From DASRCB01 sp035653295 (GTDB lineage: Bacteria; Acidobacteriota; Terriglobia; Bryobacterales; Bryobacteraceae): DNA of 41,146 bases. The stretch is taken from positions 1-41,146 of the forward strand of contig DASRCB010000204.1 in the NCBI GenBank assembly GCA_035653295.1. The letters run 5' to 3'. How positions within the stretch are numbered: position 1 is the stretch's first letter; each line of letters begins with the position of its first letter. Positions 24,324 through 32,966 of this stretch are shown here, piece after piece. The notes beneath the pieces are model-generated. The model was not told the origin of the DNA. It searched no databases and saw nothing but the letters and a program-made list of their open reading frames with translations. The translations under genes and the position numbers were made by a program.

Positions 24324-24411
24324 CGGCTCGTGTGGCGCGGAACCGCGCGCCACCCACAATCATATACGCGCGGCGCGAGACCTTAGCCGGCTGACCCGGG
24401 ACGAATCGCCG

Positions 24412-24930
24412 TTATACGAACGGCTGGCAGGCCACCCAGCCGATGAGAGCGCCCACCACTGCCCCGGCCAGTACGTCGCTCAGGAAATGCATACCGAGCA
24501 CGATGCGCGACAGTGCGATGCTGAACGCAAAGAAGAACACCGCCGGCGCTGTCGCTGGATAAAAGAACGCGATCGCGGTGGCGCAGGCGAACGCGGTCAT
24601 CGTATGGCCGGATGGGAACGAGAACTGGTCCGGCGGCAGCAGCGTCGCCCAGCAGTGCGGCTCGATCTCGCACGGGCGCTTCCGTCCCGTCACCCGCTTC
24701 AATAACTGGAATGCCAGAATGCTGAAAATACTCGCCAGTCCCGCCGCCGCGGCCGCCGAAAACCGCTCACGTCCGCCAAACAACAGGATTACCGCGCCAA
24801 GGCCGTACCACAGCCAGCCGTCGCCGGCTCGCGTGGCCGCCAGCATCCACCAGCGGATCCATCGCGGCGCGTACCAGTTATTGGCGCGCCGCATGAGCCG
24901 ATGATCGCCGGTGCTGATGAACCGAAACAT
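24412..24930 (-). CDS. PAP2-family membrane phosphatase
   Basis: An integral membrane acid phosphatase of the PAP2 superfamily, acting on a lipid phosphate such as undecaprenyl diphosphate or phosphatidate. The three catalytic motifs are present: K-x6-RP in 'KRVTGRKRP', PSGH in 'SFPSGHTMTAF', and SR-x5-H-x3-D in 'SRIVLGMHFLSDV'. There are five or six hydrophobic helices. ATG 24930 (MFRFISTGDHR) is chosen. An in-frame ATG at 24969 would add 13 polar residues. Confidence 0.88.
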   Translation of the reverse strand: MFRFISTGDHRLMRRANNWYAPRWIRWWMLAATRAGDGWLWYGLGAVILLFGGRERFSAAAAAGLASIFSILAFQLLKRVTGRKRPCEIEPHCWATLLPPDQFSFPSGHTMTAFACATAIAFFYPATAPAVFFFAFSIALSRIVLGMHFLSDVLAGAVVGALIGWVACQPFV

Positions 24931-25091
24931 GCTTCCAGACTTATGTTCGCCGCCGGCGATTACATGCATGTGACGCGTGCATGAAATGTCCGCTAAACGG
25001 CCACGTTGTCAGGCCTGACGGGCGCCCGGCGCTGTTACTATGAACCGATACTCTGCATGGCCCGTCCCCTTCACGCCCCGCGGCGCTCCTC

Positions 25092-26222
25092 GTGAAACGC
25101 ATCGACTTCGTGTATTTCGAAGCTGGCGGGGGCCATCGCAGCGCCGCCATTGCGCTTAAGACCGTAATCGAGCAGCAGGGACGCCCGTGGCAAGTTCGCC
25201 TCGTCAACCTGCAGGAAGTACTCGATCCACTGGACATCTTTCGCAAGTACACTCGCATCCGGCTGCAGGACATTTACAACCTGCTGCTCCGTAAGGGCTG
25301 GACCCTCGGCTCCGCCCAACTGCTCGCCGCCATGCACGGCATCATCCGCCTGTACCACCGCGGTCAGGTCCGGCTGCTGCGCGGCTTCTGGGCCGACCAG
25401 CGACCCGACATGGTCGTTTCTCTGGTCCCCAACTTCAATCGTGCCATGTTTGAAGCCCTCCGCGCTCTGGACCCGCGAATCCCTTATGTAACGATCCTTA
25501 CTGACTTCGCCGATTACCCGCCGCGCTTCTGGATCGAGCCGCAGCCGCAACACCTGATCTGCGGTACCGCACGCGCCGTTCAACAGGCCCTTACGTTGGG
25601 CCACACCGGCGACCGGGTGCTCCGCGCCTCAGGCATGATCCTCAGGCCCGGATTCTACGAGCCTGTGAAACTCGACATCGGATCCGAGCGCGCCGGCGTC
25701 GGCCTCAGGCCGGATCTCCCCATCGGGCTCGTTTTGTTCGGCGGCGAGGGCTCCAGCGCGATGCTGCAAATCGCGCGCGAAATCGATCGCGCCGCTGTCC
25801 CGCTCCAGCTCATCTTCATCTGCGGAAAAAACAGCCGCCTCCGCGCACGCCTCGAAAGCCTCCGGACCCGCTATCCCAAACACGTTGTCGGCTTCACCTC
25901 GGACATTGCTCGATATATGGCGATCTCCGATTTCTTCATCGGCAAGGCCGGCCCCGGCAGCATCAGCGAGGCCGTCGCCATGAAACTCCCGGTCATCGTG
26001 GCCCGAAACGCGTGGACCCTGCCCCAGGAGCGCTACAACGCCGACTGGGTCATCGAAAAGGACGTCGGCCTCGTGCTGCGCTCGTTTCGCGAGATCGGCC
26101 GCGCGGTGCGCCAGCTGCTTGAGCCGGCAACCCTCGCCCGCGTGCGCGCCAACGCTGCCGCCCTCGACAATCGCGCCGTCTTCGAAATCCCCGACATGCT
26201 CGAATCGATTCTTGAACAATGA
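25092..26222 (+). CDS. MGDG-synthase-like glycosyltransferase (GT28 type)
   Basis: A 376-residue glycosyltransferase. The N-terminal half has the glycine-rich 'DFVYFEAGGGHRSAAIALKTVIEQQG' (residues 5-30), typical of the MGDG synthase/YpfP/MurG group. The C-terminal half has the donor-binding region 'LVLFGGEGSSAMLQIA', 'GFTSDIARYMAISDFFIGKAGPGSISEAVAMKLPVIV' and 'PQERYNADWVIEKDVGLVL'. A processive or single transfer of a sugar to a lipid is likely. The lipid and sugar are unknown. It starts with GTG at 25092. A possible -10, TACTAT at 25036-25041, lies upstream. The stop overlaps the exonuclease start as ATGA. Confidence 0.82.
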   Translation: MKRIDFVYFEAGGGHRSAAIALKTVIEQQGRPWQVRLVNLQEVLDPLDIFRKYTRIRLQDIYNLLLRKGWTLGSAQLLAAMHGIIRLYHRGQVRLLRGFWADQRPDMVVSLVPNFNRAMFEALRALDPRIPYVTILTDFADYPPRFWIEPQPQHLICGTARAVQQALTLGHTGDRVLRASGMILRPGFYEPVKLDIGSERAGVGLRPDLPIGLVLFGGEGSSAMLQIAREIDRAAVPLQLIFICGKNSRLRARLESLRTRYPKHVVGFTSDIARYMAISDFFIGKAGPGSISEAVAMKLPVIVARNAWTLPQERYNADWVIEKDVGLVLRSFREIGRAVRQLLEPATLARVRANAAALDNRAVFEIPDMLESILEQ

Positions 26223-26998
26223 AAATCGCCACCTGGAACGTTAATTCCATCCGCAGACGTCAGGACGCCGTGCTTGCCTGGCTTGCGCAGCACCAGCCCG
26301 ATGCGCTGTGCCTTCAGGAAACCAAGGTTCCCGACGAGCAGTTCCCGGCCGATGCCTTTCGCGACGCCGGTTATCACGTCACGTTTCGCGGTGCGAAAGG
26401 CTATAACGGCGTGGCCACCATCAGCCGCGAAGCGCCCGCGTATGTGCTGCACGGCCTCCACGAAGGCCCGGACAACGAGGATGCCCGCGTGCTGCTCACC
26501 GTGATTGCCGGCATTCCCATCCTCAATACTTACGTTCCGCAGGGCTATAAAATCGGCACGGACAAGTACGCTTTCAAGCTGGAGTGGTTTCGTCGAGTCC
26601 GGCAGTACTTCGCCGAGCGGCTCGACCCGGCTAAACCGGCCCTGTGGGTGGGCGACATGAACGTCGCCCCCGAGCCGATCGACGTCTATCATCCCGACCG
26701 CCGCGTCAAGGACGTGGATTTCCATATCGACGCGCGTAACGCATTCAAAGATGCCGTCGCATGGGGCTTCATCGACGTGTTTCGCAGGCTGCATCCGGAC
26801 CGTGTTCAGTACACATACTGGGACTACTTCCGCAACGCCTTCGAGAACGACTGGGGCTGGCGTATCGACCACATCCTCGCCACCGAGCCCCTTGCGCCCC
26901 GATGCGTTGAAGCCGAAGTGGACACAGAGCCCCGCCGGGCGCCCGGCGCTTCGGACCACACTGTAGTCTGGGCTAACTTCGATGTTTCGTTACCGTAA
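26219..26998 (+). CDS. xthA: Exodeoxyribonuclease III
   Basis: An AP endonuclease and 3'-5' exonuclease in base excision repair. The 259-residue protein has 'KIATWNVNSIRRRQ' (2-15), 'LCLQETKVPDEQFP' with the metal-binding Glu (near 35), 'WVGDMNVAPEPIDVY' (the D-x-N catalytic pair), 'WGWRIDHILAT' and 'GASDHTVVWANF' with the terminal catalytic His. It shares ATGA with the glycosyltransferase upstream, so the two are cotranscribed even though their functions appear unrelated. Confidence 0.95.
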   Translation: MKIATWNVNSIRRRQDAVLAWLAQHQPDALCLQETKVPDEQFPADAFRDAGYHVTFRGAKGYNGVATISREAPAYVLHGLHEGPDNEDARVLLTVIAGIPILNTYVPQGYKIGTDKYAFKLEWFRRVRQYFAERLDPAKPALWVGDMNVAPEPIDVYHPDRRVKDVDFHIDARNAFKDAVAWGFIDVFRRLHPDRVQYTYWDYFRNAFENDWGWRIDHILATEPLAPRCVEAEVDTEPRRAPGASDHTVVWANFDVSLP

Positions 26999-27043
26999 CG
27001 CTCTTGCTGCGTGACCCGGGGATTCGATTATCCTGAGTCATCC

Positions 27044-27256
27044 ATGGCTGGCAAACAGGTTCGCAGTGTTGTCATTCGCTTTGACGGACCTGAGTACCGT
27101 ACCGGGTGGTATGCGGAAGGCGATCCCGTAATCGTGCAGGAGCTAACAAATCTCCTGCGGCGCCATGAACCGCGCGCGTACCTCGTTCGCTGGGAAACTC
27201 GACAATCAGTTGACCCGGCTGCCGTCAGTGATCGTAACCCCGACGACACGTTCTAG
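27044..27256 (+). CDS. Small protein of unknown function
   Basis: A 70-residue open frame starting MAGKQVRSVVIRFDGPEYRTGWYAEGD at ATG 27044, 45 bases after xthA. The composition is protein-like, with alternating hydrophobic residues, and it ends just before the convergent topoisomerase gene. The frame stays open upstream to 27011, but those residues look untranslated. I do not recognise the family. Confidence 0.45.
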   Translation: MAGKQVRSVVIRFDGPEYRTGWYAEGDPVIVQELTNLLRRHEPRAYLVRWETRQSVDPAAVSDRNPDDTF

Positions 27257-27268
27257 TCCGTTCAACTT

Positions 27269-28375
27269 TCAGGCGGCCTTCTTCGACACGGCCACATCCA
27301 CCGCTGCGACTTTATACGCCGCCAGCAGTTTCATGACAGCCATTTCCTCGCGGCGCATCGCTTCCGGCGAGTTGCCCCCAGTGGTGGCGCGCAGCAGGTC
27401 GAGCAGCGTACCTTCCGTATAGGCGTCGAGCACCGCCGGATGCACGTAGTACTTGCGGCACGTCGCCGGCCGGTTCCCGAGCCGCTCGGCAACGGATTTG
27501 ATTGCCGCCACAATGTTCTTCTTCGCCTGAGTGTCGCAATCGCAGGCGCCCAGGGCCTCCAGTTCGAGCGCGGCCTGGCCGGTGCCGTTCCACGTGCGAA
27601 AATCCTTGGCCGTGAAATCCTGGCCGGTGATCTCGCGCAGGTATTCATTCACATCTTCGGAGTGAATCCGGTACGCCGTCCCGTCCTCGTCGATGTAGTG
27701 AAACAACTCGTGCCCGGGGATGCACTGACAATCCCGAACGATCTTCGCCAGCCGGCGATCGCTCAGCTCGATGTCGTGCACGATCCCGCTCTTGCCTTTG
27801 AAATGGAAGCGCAGTGTGCGGCCCTCGATCTTGACGTGTTTATTCCGAAGTGTGGTCAGGCCGAACGACCCGTTTTCGCGCACGTACTCATCGTTCCCGA
27901 CGCGTATGCAGGTGCGCTCCAGCAGGCGCACCACTGTCGCCAGCACCTTGTTCTTCGGCAGCCCGGGCAACGCGAGGTCCTGCTCCACCCGCCTGCGGAT
28001 TGCCGGCAGCGCCTCGCCAAAGGCAACCATTCGCGTGAATTTCGTCGCGTCGCGCACCGCGCGATAGAGCGGATGATACCGATATTGTTTGCGACCCCGC
28101 GCGTCCCGTCCGACCGCCTGCACGTGTCCGTTCTTTGAAGGACAGATCCACACCTGTTCCCACGCCGGAGGGATTGCCAGCGACCGAATGCGCGCCAGCG
28201 TCTCCTCGTCACTGACCTCCTCCCCGTCGGGCCCAATGTAGATAAAGCCTTCGCCCTTCCTTTTTCGGATGATGCCGGGGCCCTCGCCGCTTACATAGCG
28301 AAGGCCAGCAACTCGCGCGGATTCATAGGGATCCGTCGGGAGTTTCGAGGGGAGTTTCTTTCGTCGAGCAGCCAC
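27269..28375 (-). CDS. DNA topoisomerase IB, poxvirus type
   Basis: Relaxes supercoils by forming a 3'-phosphotyrosyl bond. The 368-residue protein has the N-terminal 'GFIYIGPDGEEVSDEETLARIRSLAIPPAWEQVWICP' (43-79) and 'QYRYHPLYRAVRDATKF' (97-113). The catalytic domain has Arg158 in 'TCIRVGNDEY', a Lys in 'HFKGKSG', 'DFRTWNGTGQAA' (where many relatives have RTWxGT) and the nucleophile Tyr310 in 'CRKYYVHP'. Such enzymes are patchily distributed in soil bacteria. The gene is convergent with the small protein gene. Confidence 0.93.
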   Translation of the reverse strand: MAARRKKLPSKLPTDPYESARVAGLRYVSGEGPGIIRKRKGEGFIYIGPDGEEVSDEETLARIRSLAIPPAWEQVWICPSKNGHVQAVGRDARGRKQYRYHPLYRAVRDATKFTRMVAFGEALPAIRRRVEQDLALPGLPKNKVLATVVRLLERTCIRVGNDEYVRENGSFGLTTLRNKHVKIEGRTLRFHFKGKSGIVHDIELSDRRLAKIVRDCQCIPGHELFHYIDEDGTAYRIHSEDVNEYLREITGQDFTAKDFRTWNGTGQAALELEALGACDCDTQAKKNIVAAIKSVAERLGNRPATCRKYYVHPAVLDAYTEGTLLDLLRATTGGNSPEAMRREEMAVMKLLAAYKVAAVDVAVSKKAA

Positions 28376-28406
28376 GCACGGCTGTTCCGTGCAATTGTCA
28401 GGCCAG

Positions 28407-29255
28407 TTACTGTCGAACCTCTCCGAGCGCGCTCACGATCCGCGCCACCGCATCGTCCCAGCATCCCGCCCGGCGCTGCCGGAACAGCCGCATCGTCGGG
28501 TACCACGGCGAATCGTCGCGATCGCGCAGCCACCGCCAGTCGGCTTCAAAGGGCAGCAGCGTCCACACCGGTTTCCTGAGCGCGCCTGCCAGATGCGCAA
28601 CCATTGTGTCCACCGTAATCACGAGATCGAGATCGGCGATCTGCCGTGCCGTCGCGAGCGCGTCGTCATTCTCGGGCGCGGGACTCTCATCGATGCCGAG
28701 GGGCGCGCCATACCGCCACGCCTCCTGCACGCCGGGCCCATGCTGCACCGATACCCATTCCACTCCCGCTACAGACCCAAGCGGCGCCAAAGTTTGCAAC
28801 GGCACGGAGCGGCATGGGTTGTAAACGCCGGACGCCCAAACCAGCCCGACGCGGCGCCTGCCGTTCCGCGGCACAGGCGTGAATGGAAAGTTGATGTACG
28901 GCCGATTCGGAACAGTTTCTATCGTGGTCCGGAACGCATACGGCAGTTCCGTGCACTCGATCTCCACCTCGTGCTCGACGCCTGGCGACAGGCCATCGAC
29001 ATACGGCATCAATGACGCGAGATTCGCCTGCGGAGCCACGGTCACCCGCGACCCTGCATCCCGCAGCAGCGCGGCGTACCGAATGAACTGGATGGTGTCG
29101 CCGAGCCCATTCTCACAGCGGATCAGCACGCGCTTTCCGGCCAGCGGCGTCCCCCGCCAGATCCGCGGCGGAACGCGATCACTGATCCGCCACGCCGCCT
29201 CGAAATCACCCGCCGCCATGTGCTCGTGCCACGCGGCGATGGCATCTTCGGCCAC
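28407..29255 (-). CDS. GT9-like glycosyltransferase-related protein
   Basis: The 282-residue product has a short helical N-terminus like the last TPR of longer proteins. It is followed by a Rossmann half with 'GKRVLIRCENGLGDTIQFIRYAALLRDAG' (39-67) and a C-terminal half with 'IADLDLVITVDTMVAHLAGALRKPVWTLLPFEADWRWLRDRDDSPWYPTMRLFRQ'. This pattern is common in TPR-glycosyltransferase proteins related to heptosyltransferases (GT9), in which the N-terminal TPR array is longer. The start is GTG 29255. Substrate unknown. It lies 31 bases upstream of the topoisomerase gene on the same strand. Confidence 0.72.
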   Translation of the reverse strand: MAEDAIAAWHEHMAAGDFEAAWRISDRVPPRIWRGTPLAGKRVLIRCENGLGDTIQFIRYAALLRDAGSRVTVAPQANLASLMPYVDGLSPGVEHEVEIECTELPYAFRTTIETVPNRPYINFPFTPVPRNGRRRVGLVWASGVYNPCRSVPLQTLAPLGSVAGVEWVSVQHGPGVQEAWRYGAPLGIDESPAPENDDALATARQIADLDLVITVDTMVAHLAGALRKPVWTLLPFEADWRWLRDRDDSPWYPTMRLFRQRRAGCWDDAVARIVSALGEVRQ

Positions 29256-29289
29256 GCCTGGATATTAACCTGGACGCCGGTCACTTGTA

Positions 29290-29310
29290 GTGCAAGCCAT
29301 TGGCTTGCAC
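29290..29310. repeat. 21-bp palindrome, arms GTGCAAGCC / GGCTTGCAC with ATT centre
   Basis: A perfect 9-bp inverted repeat with a 3-base loop sits in the 155-bp gap between the divergent GT9-like and recO genes. It is nearly the same as the palindrome at 36650-36670 (TTT centre, one G/T difference), which marks it as a dispersed repeat rather than a local operator. Confidence 0.75.
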
Positions 29311-29410
29311 GCAATGTGCTCCGTTCAGACCCCGGCGGCCCTGGCGCGCCTGCAACTCCAGACAAATCCTCCGTTACCCCTGCATGCTACCCTGAAACTT
29401 CAAGCCATGA

Positions 29411-30046
29411 ATGTCCATTCGGGCGAGCGAAGCTATCATTCTCCGCACCTGGCCGTTCCGGGAAGCCGACCTGGTCGTCAGCTTCTTCACCCGCGATCAG
29501 GGCAAACTGCGGGGCATCGCCCGGCGGGCACGACGGCCTAAGAGCGGTTACGGCGCGGGACTCGAACGCCTCGCCCACGTCACGGTTTCTTATTACCAGA
29601 AGGAAAATCGTGAGCTGGTCAGCCTGAACTCCTGCGAGATTCTGGATTCGTGGTTCAGACTGGCATCCGAGTGGGAGACGGGAATCGCGCTGGATTTCCT
29701 CGCGGAGGTCTCCGACCAGCTTCTGCCTCCCGCCGAGGTCAACGAGCGGCACTTCCGGCTGCTGCTGTCCGTCCTCGCCTACCTGCGGGACGGTGGTAAT
29801 GTCTGGCCGGCGGTGCTGTACTTCGCGCTGTGGTCGGTGCGCCTGGCCGGCTTTCTGCCGGAGCTGGCCGCCAGCGCGCAGTCGCAGCAGACAGCACGGG
29901 AAATGCTGGTGACGCCCATCGCACAACTTGCGCCCCGCCCGTGGTCGAAACAGACCGCGCAGGATCTGCGCCGTTTTCTCATCCGAACCATGGAGGATCA
30001 TCTGGAGCGGAAGCTGCACACGCCTCCGCTGCTGGAATCGCTATGA
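29411..30046 (+). CDS. recO: DNA repair protein RecO
   Basis: Loads RecA with RecF/RecR in gap repair. The 211-residue protein starts with the OB-fold segment 'SEAIILRTWPFREADLVVSFFTRDQGKLRGIARRARRPKS' (residues 6-45), the clear RecO signature, followed by a helical C-terminal domain. It lacks the four-cysteine zinc finger seen in some RecO proteins. Only one Cys is present. ATG 29411 is used. The stop overlaps glyQ as ATGA. Confidence 0.9.
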   Translation: MSIRASEAIILRTWPFREADLVVSFFTRDQGKLRGIARRARRPKSGYGAGLERLAHVTVSYYQKENRELVSLNSCEILDSWFRLASEWETGIALDFLAEVSDQLLPPAEVNERHFRLLLSVLAYLRDGGNVWPAVLYFALWSVRLAGFLPELAASAQSQQTAREMLVTPIAQLAPRPWSKQTAQDLRRFLIRTMEDHLERKLHTPPLLESL

Positions 30047-30960
30047 GTGTCGCCAGCGCACCCATCACTAAGCCGTCGTTCCAGGACACCGTCTTTCGCC
30101 TCAAGCGCTACTGGGCGGACCGCGGCTGCATCATCACCGAGCCGTACGACGTCGAAGTCGGCGCCGGGACCATGGCCCCGGAGACGTTCCTGCGCGTGCT
30201 TGGGCCCAGGCCCTACCGCGTCGCTTACGTCCAGCCCAGCCGCCGTCCCGCCGACGGCCGCTACGGCGAGAATCCTAACCGGCTGTACAAGCACCAGCAG
30301 CTGCAGGTCATCCTCAAGGCTTCGCCCGATGACGTCATCGATCAGTACCTCGGCAGCCTGGAGGCGATCGGCATTGACCTCCGCAAGCACGACATCAAGT
30401 TCGAGGAAGACAACTGGGAATCGCCCACCCTCGGCGCTTGGGGCATCGGCTGGCAGGTGATGCTCGACGGTCTGGAGATCACGCAGTTCACTTATTTCCA
30501 GCAATGCGGCGGCATCGACCTGGAACTGGTTCCGGCGGAGCTGACCTACGGCATCGAGCGCCTCGTGGCCTTTCTTCAGGACGCCGACAGCATTTACGAC
30601 ATCGAATGGACCCCGGGCTTTACTTACCGTCAGGTACGCTTCGCCGACGAGCAGCAGTTTTCGGTTTACAACTTCGAGATGGCCAATGTGGAGCGGCTCT
30701 GGCAGTTGTTCGACCTGCACGAAAAGGAATGCCAGGAGTTGCTGGACAAATATAAAGGTTACCCGGACAAGTCGCGCTTCCCTGTGCTCGCCGCGTATGA
30801 CCAGGTGCTGAAATGCTCGCACCTGTTTAACCTGCTCGATTCCCGCGGCGCGATCAGCGTCACCGAGCGCGTAGCCGTCATCGGCCGCGTTCGCAGGCTG
30901 GCGGTCGGCGTGGCGCAGCTTTGGAACCAGAGCGAGATGGCGGCGGAGGCGGCGCAATGA
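30043..30960 (+). CDS. glyQ: Glycyl-tRNA synthetase alpha subunit
   Basis: The catalytic class II subunit of the tetrameric bacterial GlyRS. The 305-residue product has 'FQDTVFRLKRYWADRGCIITEPYDVEVGAGTMAPETFLRVLGP', 'YVQPSRRPADGRYGENPNRLYKHQQLQVILKASP' and 'QVMLDGLEITQFTYFQQCGGIDL', all canonical. The start at ATG 30043 shares ATGA with recO and is preceded by GGA. The frame is open far upstream inside recO, but that sequence is a shadow. Confidence 0.97.
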   Translation: MSVASAPITKPSFQDTVFRLKRYWADRGCIITEPYDVEVGAGTMAPETFLRVLGPRPYRVAYVQPSRRPADGRYGENPNRLYKHQQLQVILKASPDDVIDQYLGSLEAIGIDLRKHDIKFEEDNWESPTLGAWGIGWQVMLDGLEITQFTYFQQCGGIDLELVPAELTYGIERLVAFLQDADSIYDIEWTPGFTYRQVRFADEQQFSVYNFEMANVERLWQLFDLHEKECQELLDKYKGYPDKSRFPVLAAYDQVLKCSHLFNLLDSRGAISVTERVAVIGRVRRLAVGVAQLWNQSEMAAEAAQ

Positions 30961-32951
30961 GCGGCGGACTCCCCTTCCTGCTGGAGGTCGGCTCCGAAGA
31001 GATCCCCGATTGGATGATCACGCCCGCGCTCAACCAGCTTCAGGACGCGGTGCAGAAGCTGTTCGACGAGCGCGAGATCGGCGGCATGGTGCGCCGCGCC
31101 GAAGCGACCCCGCGGCGGCTGGTGATCGAGGCGGACGGCGTCCGCGAGCGGCAGGCCGATTCGACGGAAGTCGTCACGGGCCCGCCGGTGAAGGCAGGGT
31201 CGGGGGCCGCCGCCGGCTTCGCAAAAAAAATGGGGACGACGCCCGACAAGCTGGAAACCGAATCGACGGCGAAGGGCGATTACCTGAAGTTCACGCGCAC
31301 AGTGACCGGCCGCCCGGCTCGCGATCTCCTCGCTGAGGCCCTGCCCGGAATCGTCCTCGGCCTGAACTGGCCGAAAACGATGTACTGGGTCGGCGGCAAA
31401 ACCGGCCCGCGCTGGATTCGGCCCATCCGCTGGGTCGTCGCCCTGCTCGGCGATAACGTTGTACCGTTCGAGATCGCGGGCGTCAGTTCATCCAACTGTA
31501 CGCGTGGTCACCGCTTGCTGGGACAGGCCAACATCACGGTTACAACCGCGGACTTCGACCGTCAGCTCGCCGCCAATGGCGTTATCCTCTCCGCAGATGA
31601 GCGCCGCAACAAGATCGAAAACGACCTCGCGACGCTGCTCGACGGCAAGTCGCTGCACGTGAACCGCGATCCGGACCTGCTGCGGACGCTCATCTACATC
31701 ACCGAATTCCCGACGCCCATCCTCGGCGGCTTCGAACAGAGCTACCTCCGTCTGCCCAAAGAAGTGCTCATCACCGTCATGCGGCATCACCAGAAATACT
31801 TCTCCGTGCACGACGGCGACGGGAACCTCGCGCCATACTTTATCGCCGTGATGAACACCAGCGGCGATCCGGAAGGCCTCGTGCGGCACGGCAATGAGCG
31901 CGTGCTGCGCGCGCGCTTCAACGACGCCCTGTTCTTCTGGCACTCGGACCTGAAGCGCACGCTGCACGACCGCCTGCCCGATCTTGCAAAGGTGACCTTC
32001 CAGGCGAAGCTCGGCTCATATCTGGAGAAGACCCATCGCAATGTTGCGCTGGTGAAGGAACTCGGCGGTAGTGAGCACGCCCAGCGCGCGGCCCTGCTCG
32101 CCAAGTGCGACCTGACCACGGACATGGTCAGGGAATTCACCGACCTTCAGGGCGTCGTCGGCGGCCTCTACGCGAAGGAGCAGGGCGAGCCGGAAGCGGT
32201 CTGGCGCGCCATCTACGATCAATACAAACCGCTCAGCATGGAGGATGCGGTCCCGTCCACGCGCGACGGCCAGATCGTGGCGCTTGCCGACAAACTCGAT
32301 ACGCTCCGCGAATGTTTCCGCGTCGGCCTGATTCCCAGCGGGTCGAAAGACCCGTTCGCGCTGCGGCGCGCCGCCCAGGGCGTAGTCCGCATTCTCGTGG
32401 AAGGCCGCATCGAGCTGCCGCTGAACGAAGCGCCCGAATTACAGGAGTTCCTGCACGACCGCATCCGCTACTACTTCCGCGAGGTGCGCGGCTATAAATA
32501 CGACGAAGTGAACGCGGTGCTCGCCTCCGGAATCCACAATCTGCCCGACGTCGGAGCTCGGCTCGAAGCGCTGCGCCAGGTGCGGCCGACAGAAAACTTC
32601 GAACCGCTCGCGGCCAGTTTCAAGCGCATCCAGAACATTCTGCGCCAGGCGAACTTCAGCGAAGTCCGAACCGTCGACGAAGCGCTGCTCGAAGCCGGCC
32701 CGGAGCGCGAGCTGTACGACGAATTCCAGCGGGTGCGCCGTGAAACGCAGGGCAGCGACTACCTGCCGGCCCTCGAAGCCATCGCCGGCCTGCGCCCCAC
32801 CGTCGACCGATTTTTCGATAAAGTACTGGTGAACGCCCCGGATGACCGCATCCGGCGCAACCGGTTAACGCTGTTATCCAATCTCCTCACGGAGTTTTCG
32901 GCCATCGCCGATTTTTCGGAGATCGTGCCGGCCAATACAGGACCAATCTGA
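30957..32951 (+). CDS. glyS: Glycyl-tRNA synthetase beta subunit
   Basis: Binds tRNA-Gly and completes the alpha2-beta2 enzyme. The 664-residue protein has the N-terminal 'FLLEVGSEEIPDWMITPALNQL' (6-27), 'EATPRRLVIE', 'GLNWPKTMYWV...RWIRPIRWVVALLG', 'LPKEVLITVMRHHQKYFSV', 'RFNDALFFWHSDLKRTL', the HD-like and 'SGSKDPFALRRAAQGVVRIL' segments, and a C-terminal anticodon-binding domain. ATG 30957 has GGAGG seven bases upstream and overlaps the glyQ stop as ATGA. Confidence 0.97.
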   Translation: MSGGLPFLLEVGSEEIPDWMITPALNQLQDAVQKLFDEREIGGMVRRAEATPRRLVIEADGVRERQADSTEVVTGPPVKAGSGAAAGFAKKMGTTPDKLETESTAKGDYLKFTRTVTGRPARDLLAEALPGIVLGLNWPKTMYWVGGKTGPRWIRPIRWVVALLGDNVVPFEIAGVSSSNCTRGHRLLGQANITVTTADFDRQLAANGVILSADERRNKIENDLATLLDGKSLHVNRDPDLLRTLIYITEFPTPILGGFEQSYLRLPKEVLITVMRHHQKYFSVHDGDGNLAPYFIAVMNTSGDPEGLVRHGNERVLRARFNDALFFWHSDLKRTLHDRLPDLAKVTFQAKLGSYLEKTHRNVALVKELGGSEHAQRAALLAKCDLTTDMVREFTDLQGVVGGLYAKEQGEPEAVWRAIYDQYKPLSMEDAVPSTRDGQIVALADKLDTLRECFRVGLIPSGSKDPFALRRAAQGVVRILVEGRIELPLNEAPELQEFLHDRIRYYFREVRGYKYDEVNAVLASGIHNLPDVGARLEALRQVRPTENFEPLAASFKRIQNILRQANFSEVRTVDEALLEAGPERELYDEFQRVRRETQGSDYLPALEAIAGLRPTVDRFFDKVLVNAPDDRIRRNRLTLLSNLLTEFSAIADFSEIVPANTGPI

Positions 32952-32966
32952 CAGGAACCAATATCT

